DNA of 64,000 nt from Actibacterium sp. XHP0104 (lineage in GTDB: Bacteria > Pseudomonadota > Alphaproteobacteria > Rhodobacterales > Rhodobacteraceae), in NCBI RefSeq assembly GCF_025751515.1, contig NZ_JAOWLE010000009.1, forward strand, positions 1 to 64,000, written 5' to 3'. Below, piece by piece: positions 27,721-39,634 of this stretch (position 1 is the first letter of the stretch; each line of letters begins with the position of its first letter). The notes beneath the pieces were generated by a model. It was not told the DNA's origin and made no database searches. It saw only the letters and a program-made list of their open reading frames with translations. A program made the position numbers and the translations under genes.

Positions 27721-29616
27721 ATGACCTATGCTGACGTATATGAAAGCTGGAAATCCGACCCGAACGGGTTCTGGATGAAGGCTGCCGAAGGGATCGACTG
27801 GGACCGCAGGCCCAGCAAGGCCCTGTTCGACGAAAACGCCCCGCTCTACGAATGGTTCTCGGACGGCATGGTCAACACCTGCTACAACGCCGTCGACCGT
27901 CACGTCGAAAACGGCCGCGGCGAGCAGACCGCGATCATCTATGACAGCCCGATCACCCACACCAAGCGCGAGATCAGCTATGTCGAGCTGCGCAACCGCG
28001 TGGCCAACCTGGCCGGCGCGCTGCGTGCCAAGGGTATCGAAAAAGGCGACCGCGTCATCATCTACATGCCGATGATCCCCGAAGCGCTGGAGGCCATGCT
28101 GGCCTGTTCGCGCCTGGGCGCGATTCACTCGGTGGTGTTCGGTGGCTTTGCCGCGAACGAGCTGGCCGTTCGTATCGACGACGCCAAGCCCAAGGCGATC
28201 ATCGCCGCCTCGTGCGGTCTCGAGCCCAACCGCGTGGTGCACTACAAGCCGCTGCTGGATGGCGCCATCGAGCTGGCCAAGCACAAGCCCGATTTCTGCG
28301 TCATCTTCCAGCGCGAGCAGGAAGTGGCCGACCTGATCCCCGGCCGCGACTATAACTGGCACGGCTTCCAGTATGGCGTCGAGCCGGCCGAATGCGTGCC
28401 GGTCGAAGGCAACCACCCCGCCTATATCCTGTATACCTCGGGCACCACCGGCCAGCCCAAGGGCGTCATCCGCTCGACCGGCGGTCAGCTGGTCGCCCTG
28501 AACTGGACCATGAAGAACGTCTATGACGTCAATCCGGGCGACGTGTTCTGGGCGGCCTCGGATGTGGGCTGGGTCGTTGGCCACAGCTACATCACCTACG
28601 GCCCGCTGGTGCATGGCAACACCACCATCGTGTTCGAAGGCAAGCCCGTCGGCACCCCCGATCCCGGCACCTTCTGGCGCATCATCCAGGAACACAAGGT
28701 CAAGACCTTCTTCACCGCTCCGACCGCGTTCCGCGCCGTGAAACGCGAAGACCCGACCGGCGAGTATATCAAGAAATACGACCTGTCCGGCCTGCGTGCC
28801 GTGTTCCTGGCCGGCGAGCGCGCCGACCCCGACACCATCGTCTGGGCGCAGCAGCAGCTGGGCGTGCCGATCGTCGACCACTGGTGGCAGACCGAAACCG
28901 GCTGGGGCATCGCTGCCAACCCGCTGGGGATCGAGGAACTGCCGGTCAAGGTGGGCTCGCCCTCGGTGCCGCTGCCGGGTTATGACGTGCAGATCCTTGA
29001 CGAAGGTGGCCACCCGATGCCGGCCGGCGAGATGGGCGCCATCGCCATCAAGCTGCCGCTGCCCCCGGGCACGCTGCAGAACCTGTGGAACGCCGAGGCC
29101 CGCTATAAGAAGAGCTATCTCGAGCACTTCCCCGGCTACTATGAAACCGGCGACGCGGGCTATAAGGATGAAGACGGCTATGTCTACATCATGGCGCGCA
29201 CCGATGACGTGATCAACGTCGCCGGCCACCGCCTGTCGACCGGCGCCATGGAAGAAGTTCTGGCCAGCCACCCCGATGTTGCCGAATGCGCCGTGATCGG
29301 CGTTGCCGACAAGCTGAAGGGTCAGTCGCCGCTGGGCTTTGTTTGCCTGAACGCTGGCGTCGATCGCAGCCATGCGGATGTCACCAAGGAATGTGCCGCC
29401 CTGGTTCGCGAAAAGATCGGTCCGGTTGCCGCCTACAAGATGACCCTGGTCGTCGATCGCCTGCCCAAGACGCGTTCGGGCAAGATCCTGCGCGGCACCA
29501 TGGTCAACATCGCCGATGGCACCGAGTACAAGATGCCCGCCACCATCGACGATCCGGCCATCCTGGACGAGATCGCCGATGCGCTGAAAACGCTGGGCTA
29601 TCCCAACGCCGGCTGA
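27721..29616 (+). CDS. prpE: Propionyl-CoA synthetase
   Basis: Activates propionate to propionyl-CoA via propionyl-AMP. The 631-residue ANL enzyme has the P-loop YILYTSGTTGQPKGVIRST near residue 237, WWQTETGWGIAANPLG, YETGDAGYKDEDGY and the catalytic-lysine motif KTRSGKILRGTMVN at the C-terminus. Its GEYIKKYDLSGLRAVFLAGE and INVAGHRLSTGAMEE stretches fit PrpE better than Acs. The ATG follows GGAGGAGCACAAA. Together with MeaB (42385-43359) it points to a working methylmalonyl-CoA route, although the carboxylase and mutase are outside the window. TTTGCAAA pairs lie upstream. Confidence 0.9.
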   Translation: MTYADVYESWKSDPNGFWMKAAEGIDWDRRPSKALFDENAPLYEWFSDGMVNTCYNAVDRHVENGRGEQTAIIYDSPITHTKREISYVELRNRVANLAGALRAKGIEKGDRVIIYMPMIPEALEAMLACSRLGAIHSVVFGGFAANELAVRIDDAKPKAIIAASCGLEPNRVVHYKPLLDGAIELAKHKPDFCVIFQREQEVADLIPGRDYNWHGFQYGVEPAECVPVEGNHPAYILYTSGTTGQPKGVIRSTGGQLVALNWTMKNVYDVNPGDVFWAASDVGWVVGHSYITYGPLVHGNTTIVFEGKPVGTPDPGTFWRIIQEHKVKTFFTAPTAFRAVKREDPTGEYIKKYDLSGLRAVFLAGERADPDTIVWAQQQLGVPIVDHWWQTETGWGIAANPLGIEELPVKVGSPSVPLPGYDVQILDEGGHPMPAGEMGAIAIKLPLPPGTLQNLWNAEARYKKSYLEHFPGYYETGDAGYKDEDGYVYIMARTDDVINVAGHRLSTGAMEEVLASHPDVAECAVIGVADKLKGQSPLGFVCLNAGVDRSHADVTKECAALVREKIGPVAAYKMTLVVDRLPKTRSGKILRGTMVNIADGTEYKMPATIDDPAILDEIADALKTLGYPNAG

Positions 29617-29642
29617 TGTAACCCAGCCACTTGCAATTTTGG

Positions 29643-29683
29643 GCGCCAGCCTGTCGAATAAGACAGGTTGGCGCTCATCTTTT
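29643..29683 (+). terminator. Intrinsic terminator of prpE
   Basis: A 13-base stem, GCGCCAGCCTGTC with GACAGGTTGGCGC (one G-U pair), with a 6-base loop starts 27 bases after the prpE stop and is followed by TCATCTTTT. This is a clear intrinsic terminator. Confidence 0.92.
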
Positions 29684-29746
29684 GGTGGGGTAGCAAATAT
29701 CCAACGCAACCCTAACGCGCACCACAAAAGGAGTCGTCAGTCAGAT

Positions 29747-29764
29747 ATGGAGCAGCTGTCTTGA
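29747..29764 (+). CDS. Possible leader peptide MEQLS overlapping the kinase start
   Basis: ATG at 29747 opens a five-residue frame (MEQLS) whose TGA overlaps the TTG start of the kinase gene (TTGA). AAGGAG lies 13 bases before this ATG but 28 bases before the TTG. The arrangement suggests translational coupling, with ribosomes ending the leader and restarting at the TTG. It is very short and could be accidental. Confidence 0.35.
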   Translation: MEQLS

Positions 29765-31308
29765 CGCGACCCGCATCCCCCTTTTCCCAGACCGGATCCT
29801 CTGCCCAGGACAAGCGTGCGGCGCTTTTGGGCCATGACATCCGCAACGCGGTTTCGGATATTCTGGGCGGGCTGCGCCTGGCCGATCTGTCCGCTCTGGA
29901 CGAGGCCTCGCGCCTGCAACTGGCCCGCGTACGCAGTGCCGGCGAACAGCTGGCCCGGCTCAGCGACGAGGTTCTGGCGCTGATCTCGGGCGAGACCGCC
30001 GCCACGGCCGAACCGGCCCATGCGCTGGCGCTTGAGGAGTTTCTCGAAGACACAAGCGGCCGCTGGACGGCCCATGCGCGCGAGCGCGACCTGGGGTTCT
30101 CGGTCGAAACCAGCGAGGACATGCCCTCGTTGATCGGATGCGATCGCGGCGCGCTGGAGCGGATTCTGGCCAACCTGATCGGCAACGCCGTCAAGCATAC
30201 CGCGCAGGGCGAGATCTCGCTATCGGTCGGTATGCGCGCGCGCGAGACCCTGTGCCTGACGGTGCGCGATACCGGCACCGGCTTCAGCGATGATGCTTTG
30301 GCCATGCTGTTCGAGCCGGGTGGCCGCCCCAAGGCCAGCCAGACACCGGGCACCGGGCTGGGGCTGCATATCGTGCATGACCTGGCCGAACAGATCGGCG
30401 GCCATGTCGAGGTCGGCAACCACTCGCTGGGCGGGGCGATGGTATCGGTGCTGCTGCCGCGCTCGGCTTGGGCGCCCGGCCCGGCCCAGCGCGGGCAAAG
30501 CGACGCCCCCCTGCCCGATCTCAGCGGCCAGCGGGTGCTGGTGGCCGAGGACAACAAGACCAACCAGCTGTTGATTTCGCAGATGCTGGACACGCTGGGC
30601 GCCAGCTATCGCATCACCTCGGACGGGCTAGAGGCCGTGCGGGCGCTGGAACAGGGCCGCTATCACCTTGCGCTGGTCGATATCGAGATGCCGCAGCTGT
30701 CGGGCCTGGACGTGATCCGCGCCCTTCGTGCGCGCGAGGACCGCGACCATGGCGAGGCCGCGCTGCCGGTTCTGGCGATCACCGCCTATGTGCTCAGTGC
30801 GAACCGCGAGGAAATCTATGACGCCGGCGCCGATGGCATCCTGGCGAAACCGATCCTCAGCCTCGAATCCTTCGGGCATGCGATTTCCTCGGTGCTGGCC
30901 AAGCGCACCACCCGCGACCAGCAATCGCTGCCGCTGCCGCCGCAACAGACCGTGCTGAATGACCTGCATCTCGACCGGCTGCTGGCGCTGGCGGGCGATG
31001 CCAATGGCCCCGAGCTGCTGGAACGTCTGACCCAGGATTTCGAAACCGTTCAGACCGGCATTCAGGACGGGCTGCGCCGGCCCGACTATGCCTTGCTGCG
31101 GGCGCGGACGCATGTTCTGATCTCGCTGGCGGGGGCGGTGGGCGCCGACAACCTGCAAGCCATGGCAGAATCCCTGAACGCGGCCGCCCATAACAAGGAC
31201 AGCGCGCTGGCCGGCGTGATCGGGCCGCGCGCCATCGCCTGCATCACCCGCGTTCTGGCCCGCCTGCGCCAGGAACAAGAGCACCGCTTTGGAGGAGAGA
31301 CCGTATGA
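29761..31308 (+). CDS. Sensorless hybrid histidine kinase with receiver and Hpt domains
   Basis: A 515-residue cytoplasmic phosphorelay protein starting at TTG. Domains: HisKA with H-box LLGHDIRNAVSDILGG at about residue 25; an HATPase with NLIGNAVKHTA, DTGTGFSD and GTGLGLHIVHDL (about 135-235); a receiver with AEDNKTNQ, the phospho-aspartate in LALVDIEMPQLSG and the lysine AKP (about 258-380); and a C-terminal Hpt-like helical domain with RTHVLISLAGAVGADNL. There is no membrane segment or sensor domain ahead of HisKA, so it must receive signals from a partner. It overlaps the next gene by four bases. Confidence 0.88.
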   Translation: MTRPASPFSQTGSSAQDKRAALLGHDIRNAVSDILGGLRLADLSALDEASRLQLARVRSAGEQLARLSDEVLALISGETAATAEPAHALALEEFLEDTSGRWTAHARERDLGFSVETSEDMPSLIGCDRGALERILANLIGNAVKHTAQGEISLSVGMRARETLCLTVRDTGTGFSDDALAMLFEPGGRPKASQTPGTGLGLHIVHDLAEQIGGHVEVGNHSLGGAMVSVLLPRSAWAPGPAQRGQSDAPLPDLSGQRVLVAEDNKTNQLLISQMLDTLGASYRITSDGLEAVRALEQGRYHLALVDIEMPQLSGLDVIRALRAREDRDHGEAALPVLAITAYVLSANREEIYDAGADGILAKPILSLESFGHAISSVLAKRTTRDQQSLPLPPQQTVLNDLHLDRLLALAGDANGPELLERLTQDFETVQTGIQDGLRRPDYALLRARTHVLISLAGAVGADNLQAMAESLNAAAHNKDSALAGVIGPRAIACITRVLARLRQEQEHRFGGETV

Positions 31309-32705
31309 GCGGCACCCCCCTGTTGCTGATCGAGGACACGCCGTCGCTGCAGATGGTCTATGAATCGGTGCTGACCGGGGCCGGGCATTCTGTTGTCGTG
31401 GCCGGCACCGCGGCCGAGGGTCTTGACCAATTCACCCGCCACCGCCCCGACGTGGTGCTGCTGGACCTGATGCTGCCCGATCGCTCGGGGCTGGACCTGA
31501 TGCGCGATCTGTTGACGCTGCGCCCCGATACCAACGTGATCGTGGTGACGGCCAACGGGTCGATCAACCGCGCGGTCGAGGCGATGCGCGGCGGGGCCTA
31601 TGAGTTCCTGCTCAAGCCCTTTAACGAACAGCGGTTCCTGCATGCGATCGACAACGCCCTGTCGGATGCCAGGCGCCTGCGCGGCGACCGCCCGAAAGCT
31701 GCCGCGCCCGGCCCCATGGCCGGTTTCGTCGGCAGCTCGCCCGCGATGCAGCGCGTCTATGAGCGCATTCAATCGGTCAGCCGGTCGATGGCGACGGTGT
31801 TCATCACCGGCGAAAGCGGCACCGGCAAGGAAATCTGTGCGCAGGCGGTTCATGCCAGCTCGAACCGGGCGAATGGGCCGTTCGTGCCGCTGAACTGTGG
31901 GGCCATCCCGTCGGACCTGCTGGAATCCGAGGTGTTCGGCCATCTCAGGGGATCGTTCACCGGCGCCATCGCCGACAAGCCGGGCGCCGCGCAGGCCGCC
32001 GACGGGGGCACGCTGTTCCTCGACGAGATCTGCGAAATGGACCTGAACCTGCAAACCAAGCTGCTGCGGTTCTTGCAGACCTCGATGATTCAGCCCGTGG
32101 GCGCGCCGACCCCGCGCAAGGTCAATGTTCGCATCATCTGTGCCACCAACCGCGACCCGCTAGAGGAAGTGCGGCGCGGGCGGTTCCGCGAAGACCTGTA
32201 TTACCGCCTGCATGTGGTGCCGGTTCACCTGCCGCCGCTGCGCGAACGCGGCGCCGATGTGATCGAGATCTCGCAAGACGCGCTGGAACGGTTTGCCTCG
32301 GAGGAGGGCCGCGTCTTTACCGGGCTTGATCCGCGGGTGCGCGACCTGTTTCTGGGGCTGCCCTGGCCCGGCAACGTGCGGCAGTTGCTGAACGTGCTGC
32401 GCCATGGCGTGGTGCTGAATGACGGGCCGCTGCTGACGCTGGACATGCTGCCGATCGAGCTGCTGCACGAGCGCGAGCGCCTGACCAACCCGGCCCCCGC
32501 CGCGCCCTCGGTCGCCCCTGCCCCGCGCCCGCATGTGACGCTGGACGGGCTGTTGGGCAAGACCCTGGCCGAGATCGAGCAACTGGTCATCGAGGAAACC
32601 ATCGCCCTGCATGGCGGGTCGGTGCCCAAGGCGGCGCGGGTTCTGGATGTGTCGCCCTCGACGCTTTACCGCAAACGCGAGACCTGGACCAAGGACCAGT
32701 CCTAG
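31305..32705 (+). CDS. Sigma-54-dependent response regulator (LuxO/NtrC-like)
   Basis: A 466-residue activator with an N-terminal receiver (LLLIEDTPS, phospho-aspartate in [13 protein letters not shown], lysine in LKPF), an AAA+ domain (Walker A GESGTGKE near 170, GSFTGA loop, Walker [14 protein letters not shown]) and a C-terminal Fis-type helix-turn-helix ([20 protein letters not shown]). The loop that contacts sigma-54 reads GSFTGA instead of GAFTGA. It is encoded four bases overlapping the hybrid kinase, so the pair is a dedicated phosphorelay, in the manner of LuxU/LuxO. Targets are unknown. Its stop overlaps the convergent nadK stop. Confidence 0.92.
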   Translation: MSGTPLLLIEDTPSLQMVYESVLTGAGHSVVVAGTAAEGLDQFTRHRPDVVLLDLMLPDRSGLDLMRDLLTLRPDTNVIVVTANGSINRAVEAMRGGAYEFLLKPFNEQRFLHAIDNALSDARRLRGDRPKAAAPGPMAGFVGSSPAMQRVYERIQSVSRSMATVFITGESGTGKEICAQAVHASSNRANGPFVPLNCGAIPSDLLESEVFGHLRGSFTGAIADKPGAAQAADGGTLFLDEICEMDLNLQTKLLRFLQTSMIQPVGAPTPRKVNVRIICATNRDPLEEVRRGRFREDLYYRLHVVPVHLPPLRERGADVIEISQDALERFASEEGRVFTGLDPRVRDLFLGLPWPGNVRQLLNVLRHGVVLNDGPLLTLDMLPIELLHERERLTNPAPAAPSVAPAPRPHVTLDGLLGKTLAEIEQLVIEETIALHGGSVPKAARVLDVSPSTLYRKRETWTKDQS

Positions 32706-33466
32706 ACGAATTGCTCGCGGATCAGCCGTTCCTCTAGCCCGTGGCCCGGATCGAACAGGATGCGGTGCGCGATGTTCGGCTCGATCTCGATCTCGACCGA
32801 CACGACCTGCCCGGCGCTGCGGCTGTCGGCATCGGCCATGACCGGGCGCTTTGACGGCTGCAACACGTCGAACCGCACCTGGGCATTGCTGGGCAGCAGC
32901 GCCCCGCGCCAGCGCCGCGGCCGAAAGGCCGACATCGCGGTCAGCGCCAGCACATCCGCCCCGATCGGCAGGATCGGCCCGTGCGCCGAATAGTTATAGG
33001 CGGTCGAGCCGGCGGGCGTCGACAACAGCGCCCCGTCGCAGACCAGCTCATCCAGCCGCACGCGCCCGTCGACCGAAATGCGCAGCTTGGCCGCCTGCGG
33101 GCCCGCGCGCAGCAGCGATACCTCGTTGATCGCCAGCGCCTCGGTCACCTTGCCATCATGCGAGATCGCCCGCATTTTCAAAGGGTTGATCACCTCTTCT
33201 TGGGCATTGTCGAGGCGTTCCATCAGCCCCGGCTCGTGGTATTCGTTCATCAGAAATCCCACGGTGCCGCAGTTCATCCCATAGACCGGCGTATCCAGAT
33301 GCTGGGTGCCATGCAGGGTTTGCAGCATGAACCCGTCCCCGCCCAGCGCGACGATCACGTCGGCCTTTTCGGTCGGCGTGTTGCCATACTGTTCGGCCAG
33401 ATGCCGCCGGGCGGTTTCGGCGACATGGGTCTCACTGGCCAGAAAGGCGATTTTCTTGTCGGGCAT
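32702..33466 (-). CDS. nadK: NAD kinase
   Basis: Phosphorylates NAD to NADP. The 254-residue product has the catalytic GGDG motif ([17 protein letters not shown]) near residue 40, the conserved NEVSLLR and the diphosphate region [15 protein letters not shown]. The ATG at 33466 is favoured because it gives the family length; eight extra residues from 33490 are possible. It is convergent with the response regulator, the stop codons overlapping by four bases. Confidence 0.94.
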   Translation of the reverse strand: MPDKKIAFLASETHVAETARRHLAEQYGNTPTEKADVIVALGGDGFMLQTLHGTQHLDTPVYGMNCGTVGFLMNEYHEPGLMERLDNAQEEVINPLKMRAISHDGKVTEALAINEVSLLRAGPQAAKLRISVDGRVRLDELVCDGALLSTPAGSTAYNYSAHGPILPIGADVLALTAMSAFRPRRWRGALLPSNAQVRFDVLQPSKRPVMADADSRSAGQVVSVEIEIEPNIAHRILFDPGHGLEERLIREQFV

Positions 33467-33652
33467 TGCGGCATCTCCCCTTTGCCCCATAGTTCTCAGC
33501 GCGGGGCGCGGAACTCAAGCCCAAAGGGCCCGTCAGCCCGCGCGACGGCCCGGCAAATCGCGCAAACCGCGTTCAAAGCGGGATTCCACCCTTTCACGGT
33601 TCGGATTTGTCGGCTAAACAGCGCGCAATTCCTCTGCCTTCAGGAGACGCCC

Positions 33653-34948
33653 ATGAACGCCCCGCATCGTGACGCCGGTTTCTTTACCGAATCCCTCGCC
33701 TCGCGCGACCCCGAGATCGCAAAGGCCATCGGCCTTGAGCTGGGCCGCCAGCGCGACGAGATCGAGCTGATCGCCAGCGAGAACATCGTGTCTCGCGCCG
33801 TGATGGAGGCGCAAGGCTCTGTCATGACCAACAAATATGCCGAGGGCTATCCGGGGCGCCGCTATTACGGTGGCTGCCAGTTCGTCGATATTGCCGAGGA
33901 TCTGGCCATTGACCGCGCCAAACAGCTGTTCGGCTGCGAATTCGCCAACGTTCAGCCCAACTCTGGCAGCCAGGCCAACCAGGGCGTGTTCAACGCGCTG
34001 CTGAAACCGGGCGACACCATTCTGGGCATGTCGCTGGATGCCGGCGGCCACCTGACCCACGGCGCCAAGCCGAACCAGTCGGGCAAGTGGTTCAACGCCA
34101 TCCAGTATGGCGTGCGCAAAGAGGATTCGCGCCTGGACTATGACCAGGTTGCCGCGCTGGCCAAGGAACATCAGCCCAAGCTGATCGTGGCCGGTGGCTC
34201 GGCCATTCCGCGCCAGATCGATTTCGCCAAGATGCGCGAGATCGCCGACAGCGTGGGTGCCTGGCTGATGGTCGACATGGCGCATTTCGCGGGCCTCGTG
34301 GCCGGTGGCGCGCATCCCTCGCCCTTCCCCTATGCCGACGTGGCCACCACCACCACGCACAAGACCCTGCGCGGTCCGCGTGGCGGGATGATCCTGACCA
34401 ACAACGAAGAGATCGCCAAAAAGGTGAACTCGGCCATCTTCCCGGGCATCCAGGGCGGCCCGCTGATGCATGTCATCGCCGGCAAGGCCGTGGCCTTTGG
34501 CGAGGCGCTGCGCCCCGAGTTCAAGGGTTACGCCGCGCAGGTCGTCAAGAACGCCCAGGCGCTGGCTGATCAGCTGATGAAGGGCGGTCTGGACATCGTC
34601 ACCGGCGGCACCGATACCCATGTGCTGCTGGTTGACCTGCGGCCCAAGGGCGTCAAGGGCAACGCGACCGAAAAGGCGCTGGAGCGCGCGCATATCACCT
34701 GCAACAAGAACGGCATTCCGTTCGATCCCGAAAAGCCGATGGTCACCTCGGGCGTGCGTCTGGGCACCCCGGCAGGCACCACCCGCGGCTTTGGCGAGGC
34801 CGAGTTCCGCCAGATTGCCGACTGGATCGTCGAGGTTGTCGATGGTCTGGCCGCCAATGGCGAGGACGGCAATGCCGCGGTCGAAGCCAAGGTCAAGGCC
34901 GAGGTCGAGGCCCTGTGCGCCAAGTTCCCGATCTATCCGGGGCTGTAA
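33653..34948 (+). CDS. glyA: Serine hydroxymethyltransferase
   Basis: Interconverts serine and glycine with tetrahydrofolate, the main source of one-carbon units. The 431-residue PLP enzyme shows [19 protein letters not shown], the PLP-lysine motif [14 protein letters not shown] near residue 233, and [23 protein letters not shown] is 9 bases upstream of the ATG. The 186 bases before the gene contain no obvious riboswitch. Confidence 0.97.
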   Translation: MNAPHRDAGFFTESLASRDPEIAKAIGLELGRQRDEIELIASENIVSRAVMEAQGSVMTNKYAEGYPGRRYYGGCQFVDIAEDLAIDRAKQLFGCEFANVQPNSGSQANQGVFNALLKPGDTILGMSLDAGGHLTHGAKPNQSGKWFNAIQYGVRKEDSRLDYDQVAALAKEHQPKLIVAGGSAIPRQIDFAKMREIADSVGAWLMVDMAHFAGLVAGGAHPSPFPYADVATTTTHKTLRGPRGGMILTNNEEIAKKVNSAIFPGIQGGPLMHVIAGKAVAFGEALRPEFKGYAAQVVKNAQALADQLMKGGLDIVTGGTDTHVLLVDLRPKGVKGNATEKALERAHITCNKNGIPFDPEKPMVTSGVRLGTPAGTTRGFGEAEFRQIADWIVEVVDGLAANGEDGNAAVEAKVKAEVEALCAKFPIYPGL

Positions 34949-34970
34949 GCCGCATCTGATATCACGGATC

Positions 34971-34993
34971 GGGGGGCCAGCGGCCCCCCTTTT
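34971..34993 (+). terminator. Intrinsic terminator of glyA
   Basis: An 8-base stem GGGGGGCC/GGCCCCCC with a 3-base loop, followed by TTTT, begins 22 bases after the glyA stop. It is a textbook terminator. Confidence 0.93.
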
Positions 34994-35060
34994 CATGTCC
35001 GCCCGCCGGAACCGCCGATCGGCACTGGATCGGCCCCGGCCGACGCGCTATTCAAGGCCC

Positions 35061-35819
35061 ATGCTCAATACCGTTCTCACCGGCTCTGCCACCGAAAAAC
35101 TGCCGCTTTTGATCGTGCACGGGCTGTTCGGCTCGGCCCGCAACTGGGGCGTGATTGCCAAGCGCATGTCCGACACGCGCCAGGTCATCACCGTCGATAT
35201 GCGCAATCACGGCGACAGCCACTGGCGCCCGACCCACAGCTACACCGACATGGCCGCCGATCTGGCCGAGGTGATCGAGACCCATGGCGGCCGCGCCGAT
35301 GTGGTGGGGCATTCGATGGGCGGCAAGGCGTCGATGATGCTGGCACTGACCCGGCCCGAGCTGGTGAACCGGCTGATCGTGGCCGACATCGCGCCGGTGG
35401 CCTATGCGCATGACAATACCTCGCTGATCACGGCGATGCGGCAGGTCGATCTGGAGACGGTCGAGAAACGCTCGGACGCCGACCGGCAACTGGCCCAGCA
35501 TGTCGAGGATCCGGGCGTGCGGGCGTTTTTGTTGCAGTCGCTGGATGTGAAGGAGCGGCGCTGGCGGCTGAATTTCGACGTGCTTGAGGCCGAGATGCCC
35601 AAGATCGTCGGCTGGCCCGAGGATGTGCCGGGCCAGTTCGACCCGGTCACGCTGTTCCTGTCGGGGGCTAATTCCGATTACGTGCGGCCCGAGTACCGCC
35701 CGGCCGTGCGGGCGCTGTTTCCGCATGCGCGGTTCGCCAAGATTTCCGGCGCGGGGCATTGGCTGCACGCCGAGAAACCGCGCGAGTTCGAGGCCTCGAT
35801 GCAGGCGTTCTTTGCCTAG
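35061..35819 (+). CDS. Alpha/beta-hydrolase (YbfF-like esterase)
   Basis: A 252-residue serine hydrolase with oxyanion-site HGLFGSARNWG, the nucleophile elbow GHSMGGKASM near residue 90 and the catalytic histidine in SGAGHWLHAEKP. Short-chain esterase activity is typical of this branch (YbfF), but the substrate is unknown. It follows the glyA terminator and is probably transcribed from its own promoter. Its stop overlaps the convergent small membrane-protein gene by four bases. Confidence 0.88.
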   Translation: MLNTVLTGSATEKLPLLIVHGLFGSARNWGVIAKRMSDTRQVITVDMRNHGDSHWRPTHSYTDMAADLAEVIETHGGRADVVGHSMGGKASMMLALTRPELVNRLIVADIAPVAYAHDNTSLITAMRQVDLETVEKRSDADRQLAQHVEDPGVRAFLLQSLDVKERRWRLNFDVLEAEMPKIVGWPEDVPGQFDPVTLFLSGANSDYVRPEYRPAVRALFPHARFAKISGAGHWLHAEKPREFEASMQAFFA

Positions 35820-35998
35820 CGCTGCAACAGTGCCCGCGCAATGACCCAGGTCGCCGGTATCGCCAGCACAAACCCGACCGCAGCGGCGATCACGATCGGC
35901 ACAAGCGTGTCATAGCCGGTAACCAGCGCGATAATCACGGCGGTGCCGGCCAGCGTGGTTGAAATCAGGGCGTACAGAATTCTGGCCAGTTGCAGCAT
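35816..35998 (-). CDS. Small two-helix membrane protein
   Basis: A 60-residue protein consisting of two hydrophobic helices (LARILYALISTTLAGTAVII and VIAAAVGFVLAIPATWVIAR) joined by a short loop. Relatives in this family of bacteria are sometimes labelled CTP synthetase in databases, a name the sequence does not support. The function is unknown. It is convergent with the alpha/beta-hydrolase, sharing the four bases CTAG at the stops. Confidence 0.75.
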   Translation of the reverse strand: MLQLARILYALISTTLAGTAVIIALVTGYDTLVPIVIAAAVGFVLAIPATWVIARALLQR

Positions 35999-36078
35999 GG
36001 CGAATACCTCTTAAATTGTGCGTACGGGCCCTGCCTATCGCCATATTGGGGCAACAGCTTTGACCCAGCGCAAGTCGC

Positions 36079-36570
36079 CTAGTTTTCGGGGTGTTTCATC
36101 CGCGACATGATGCCCGTGCGCAGGATCAGCTGGTGATAGAACGCCGCCGCGACATGCACGGCGACCAGCAGCACCATGGCCGAGGTCAGCGCCTCGTGGC
36201 CTTCGGCCGCCAATTCGACCCCGCCGAACCACGCCACCGCGCCCGAAACCGGCAGCAGGATCATCAAACCATAAAAGGCCCAATGCGCCACATGGGCGGC
36301 CTGTTGCAGCGCGGGGGGTTCCTCGGCGGGCGGCGGCGGCGCGCCGCGCATCAGCCGCAGCACAAGGCGCCACAGCACCAACAGCAGGATCAGCCCGCCG
36401 CCGAACACATGCGCGGCCACAAGCGGGCTAAAGGCGACCTGGCCGCCATGTTCGATCTTTTCCCAGGCCTCGCCGATGAAATCGGAAAGCAGGAATTGCA
36501 GGGCGATCAGACCGGCCACGATCCAGTGCAGCCGGATCTGGGTGCGGGAATATCCTTTGGGGGTAGGCAT
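36079..36570 (-). CDS. Cytochrome b561-type membrane protein
   Basis: A 163-residue, four-helix cytochrome b of the b561 (CybB-like) family, which carries two hemes b and passes electrons across the inner membrane. Histidine candidates are RLHWIVAG, AAHVFGGG, HVAHWAFYG and AVHVAAAFYHQL, one or two per helix as expected. The ATG at 36570 follows AGGAGATACCG. Electron donor and acceptor are unknown. Confidence 0.88.
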   Translation of the reverse strand: MPTPKGYSRTQIRLHWIVAGLIALQFLLSDFIGEAWEKIEHGGQVAFSPLVAAHVFGGGLILLLVLWRLVLRLMRGAPPPPAEEPPALQQAAHVAHWAFYGLMILLPVSGAVAWFGGVELAAEGHEALTSAMVLLVAVHVAAAFYHQLILRTGIMSRMKHPEN

Positions 36571-36676
36571 CGGTATCTCCTGTGCGATGACATCCCTTAT
36601 ACGCGCCGTCACACCCGTTCCGTCGCGCAAACGGATGCGCTAATGTCGCGGCGAACTCATAGACAAGGACAACAAG

Positions 36677-36814
36677 ATGACCCGCATCCTTATCAGCCTT
36701 TCGATGATCGCAATGCTGTCGGCCTGCGCCACGATCGAGGGCGCCGGGCAGGATCTGGAAACCGCCGGTCAGGTGATCTCGGCCGAGGCGCGCGAGGTCA
36801 AAGCCAAGATGTAA
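36677..36814 (+). CDS. Entericidin-like small lipoprotein
   Basis: A 45-residue protein, too short for most gene finders. It has a lipoprotein signal (MTRILISLSMIAMLSAC; lipobox LSAC) followed by ATIEGAGQDLETAGQVISAE, the signature of the entericidin A/B family. In enteric bacteria entericidins form an antidote-toxin pair; a single copy as here is usually a membrane or stress lipoprotein. The start is preceded by AAGGACAACAAG. Confidence 0.85.
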   Translation: MTRILISLSMIAMLSACATIEGAGQDLETAGQVISAEAREVKAKM

Positions 36815-36829
36815 GCCGCCGGACGCGGC

Positions 36830-38629
<1,800 letters not shown>

Positions 38630-38833
38630 GATCCCCGCGATATGCGGCGGAAATGGGCGCTGGTCAATGGGCATTGCGCGCCCCACACCCGGTTTGACGC
38701 ATGGAGCGGGACATTGCGCCACAGATCTTGTGAATTGAAAAATGCGCCGATTTTTGGCATGGTTCCCGCGAGAGTTCACCACGCCGGGGAAGACTCGCCA
38801 ACAGATGTCACCCGGCCGGATCGAGGCAGACAG

Positions 38834-39136
38834 ATGAAAAAACTGACCTTTGCAGCAGCAATCGCCGTTCTGGGCGCCACGGGTGCCTATGCGGGCACCA
38901 TCGAAAGCGCCTGCCTGAAATCTGACCGCAAGGCGTCGCGCCAGCTGTGCGGCTGCATTCAAGAGGCCGCCGACCTGACCTTGACCGGGCGCGATCAAAA
39001 GGTTGCGGCCGCGTTTTTCCGCGACCCGCACAAGGCGCAGGAAACCCGCCAGTCGGATCGCCGCAGCGACGAGTCGTTCTGGCAGCGTTACAAGGAATTC
39101 GGCACCACCGCCGAAGTGTTCTGTAGCGGCGTCTAA
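38834..39136 (+). CDS. Small secreted cysteine-containing protein
   Basis: A 100-residue protein with a clear signal peptide ([21 protein letters not shown]) and four cysteines in the mature part (SACLKSD, QLCGCIQ, FCSG), which suggests disulfides in the periplasm. Rhodobacteraceae homologues exist; some databases label them arginine transporters, without support here. The function is unknown. The stop overlaps the convergent phosphatase gene by four bases. Confidence 0.75.
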   Translation: MKKLTFAAAIAVLGATGAYAGTIESACLKSDRKASRQLCGCIQEAADLTLTGRDQKVAAAFFRDPHKAQETRQSDRRSDESFWQRYKEFGTTAEVFCSGV

Positions 39137-39591
39137 CCCTGCCTTGCCAGCGTGGCCAGCAGGCCGCGGCTGGCCTCTTCGATCAGATCCAGCACCAGAT
39201 CGAACCCGCCGCTGTAATAGGGGTCGGGCACCTCGTCATAGTCTGTCTGCGCATAGCTGAGGAACAGCTCGACCGGGGTTTCGCTGTCGATGGGGCGCAT
39301 GCGTTCCAGCGCCGCAAGGTTGGAATGATCCATCGCCACGATCAGGTCGAACCGGGCGAAATCGGCGGCCGTCACCTGCTGGGCGCGCAGGTGCGACAGG
39401 TCATAGCCGCGCTTGGCGGCCTCGGCCGTGGCGCGGCGGTCGGGCGGGTCGCCCACATGCCAGCCGCCGGTGCCGGCGCTTTCCACCACGACATCCGCCC
39501 CGGCCTGCGCGGCCAGGGTTTCGAACACCCCATGCGCCGTGGGCGAGCGGCAGATATTTCCCAGGCAGACGAACAGGATTCTTGTGGTCAT
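39133..39591 (-). CDS. Low-molecular-weight protein tyrosine phosphatase
   Basis: A 152-residue phosphatase with the N-terminal catalytic loop [15 protein letters not shown] (Cys-x5-Arg) and the catalytic aspartate in VPDPYYSGG near residue 125. Such enzymes dephosphorylate tyrosine residues on proteins, often in exopolysaccharide control. The start at 39591 is favoured over the longer frame because the first 59 residues of that frame lack similarity. It is divergent from the sirtuin gene, with 43 bases between the starts. Confidence 0.93.
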   Translation of the reverse strand: MTTRILFVCLGNICRSPTAHGVFETLAAQAGADVVVESAGTGGWHVGDPPDRRATAEAAKRGYDLSHLRAQQVTAADFARFDLIVAMDHSNLAALERMRPIDSETPVELFLSYAQTDYDEVPDPYYSGGFDLVLDLIEEASRGLLATLARQG

Positions 39592-39634
39592 CGCGGTCTC
39601 CTTGTTGCACCCTTGATAGCGCAAGGAGGAGACC

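Noticed and set aside
27577-29727. A 716-codon minus-strand open frame opposite prpE
   Set aside because: Same reasoning: an antisense shadow with no recognisable motif.
33491-33652. Possible riboswitch upstream of glyA
   Set aside because: I looked for glycine, SAM or tetrahydrofolate aptamer features and found no matching conserved core.
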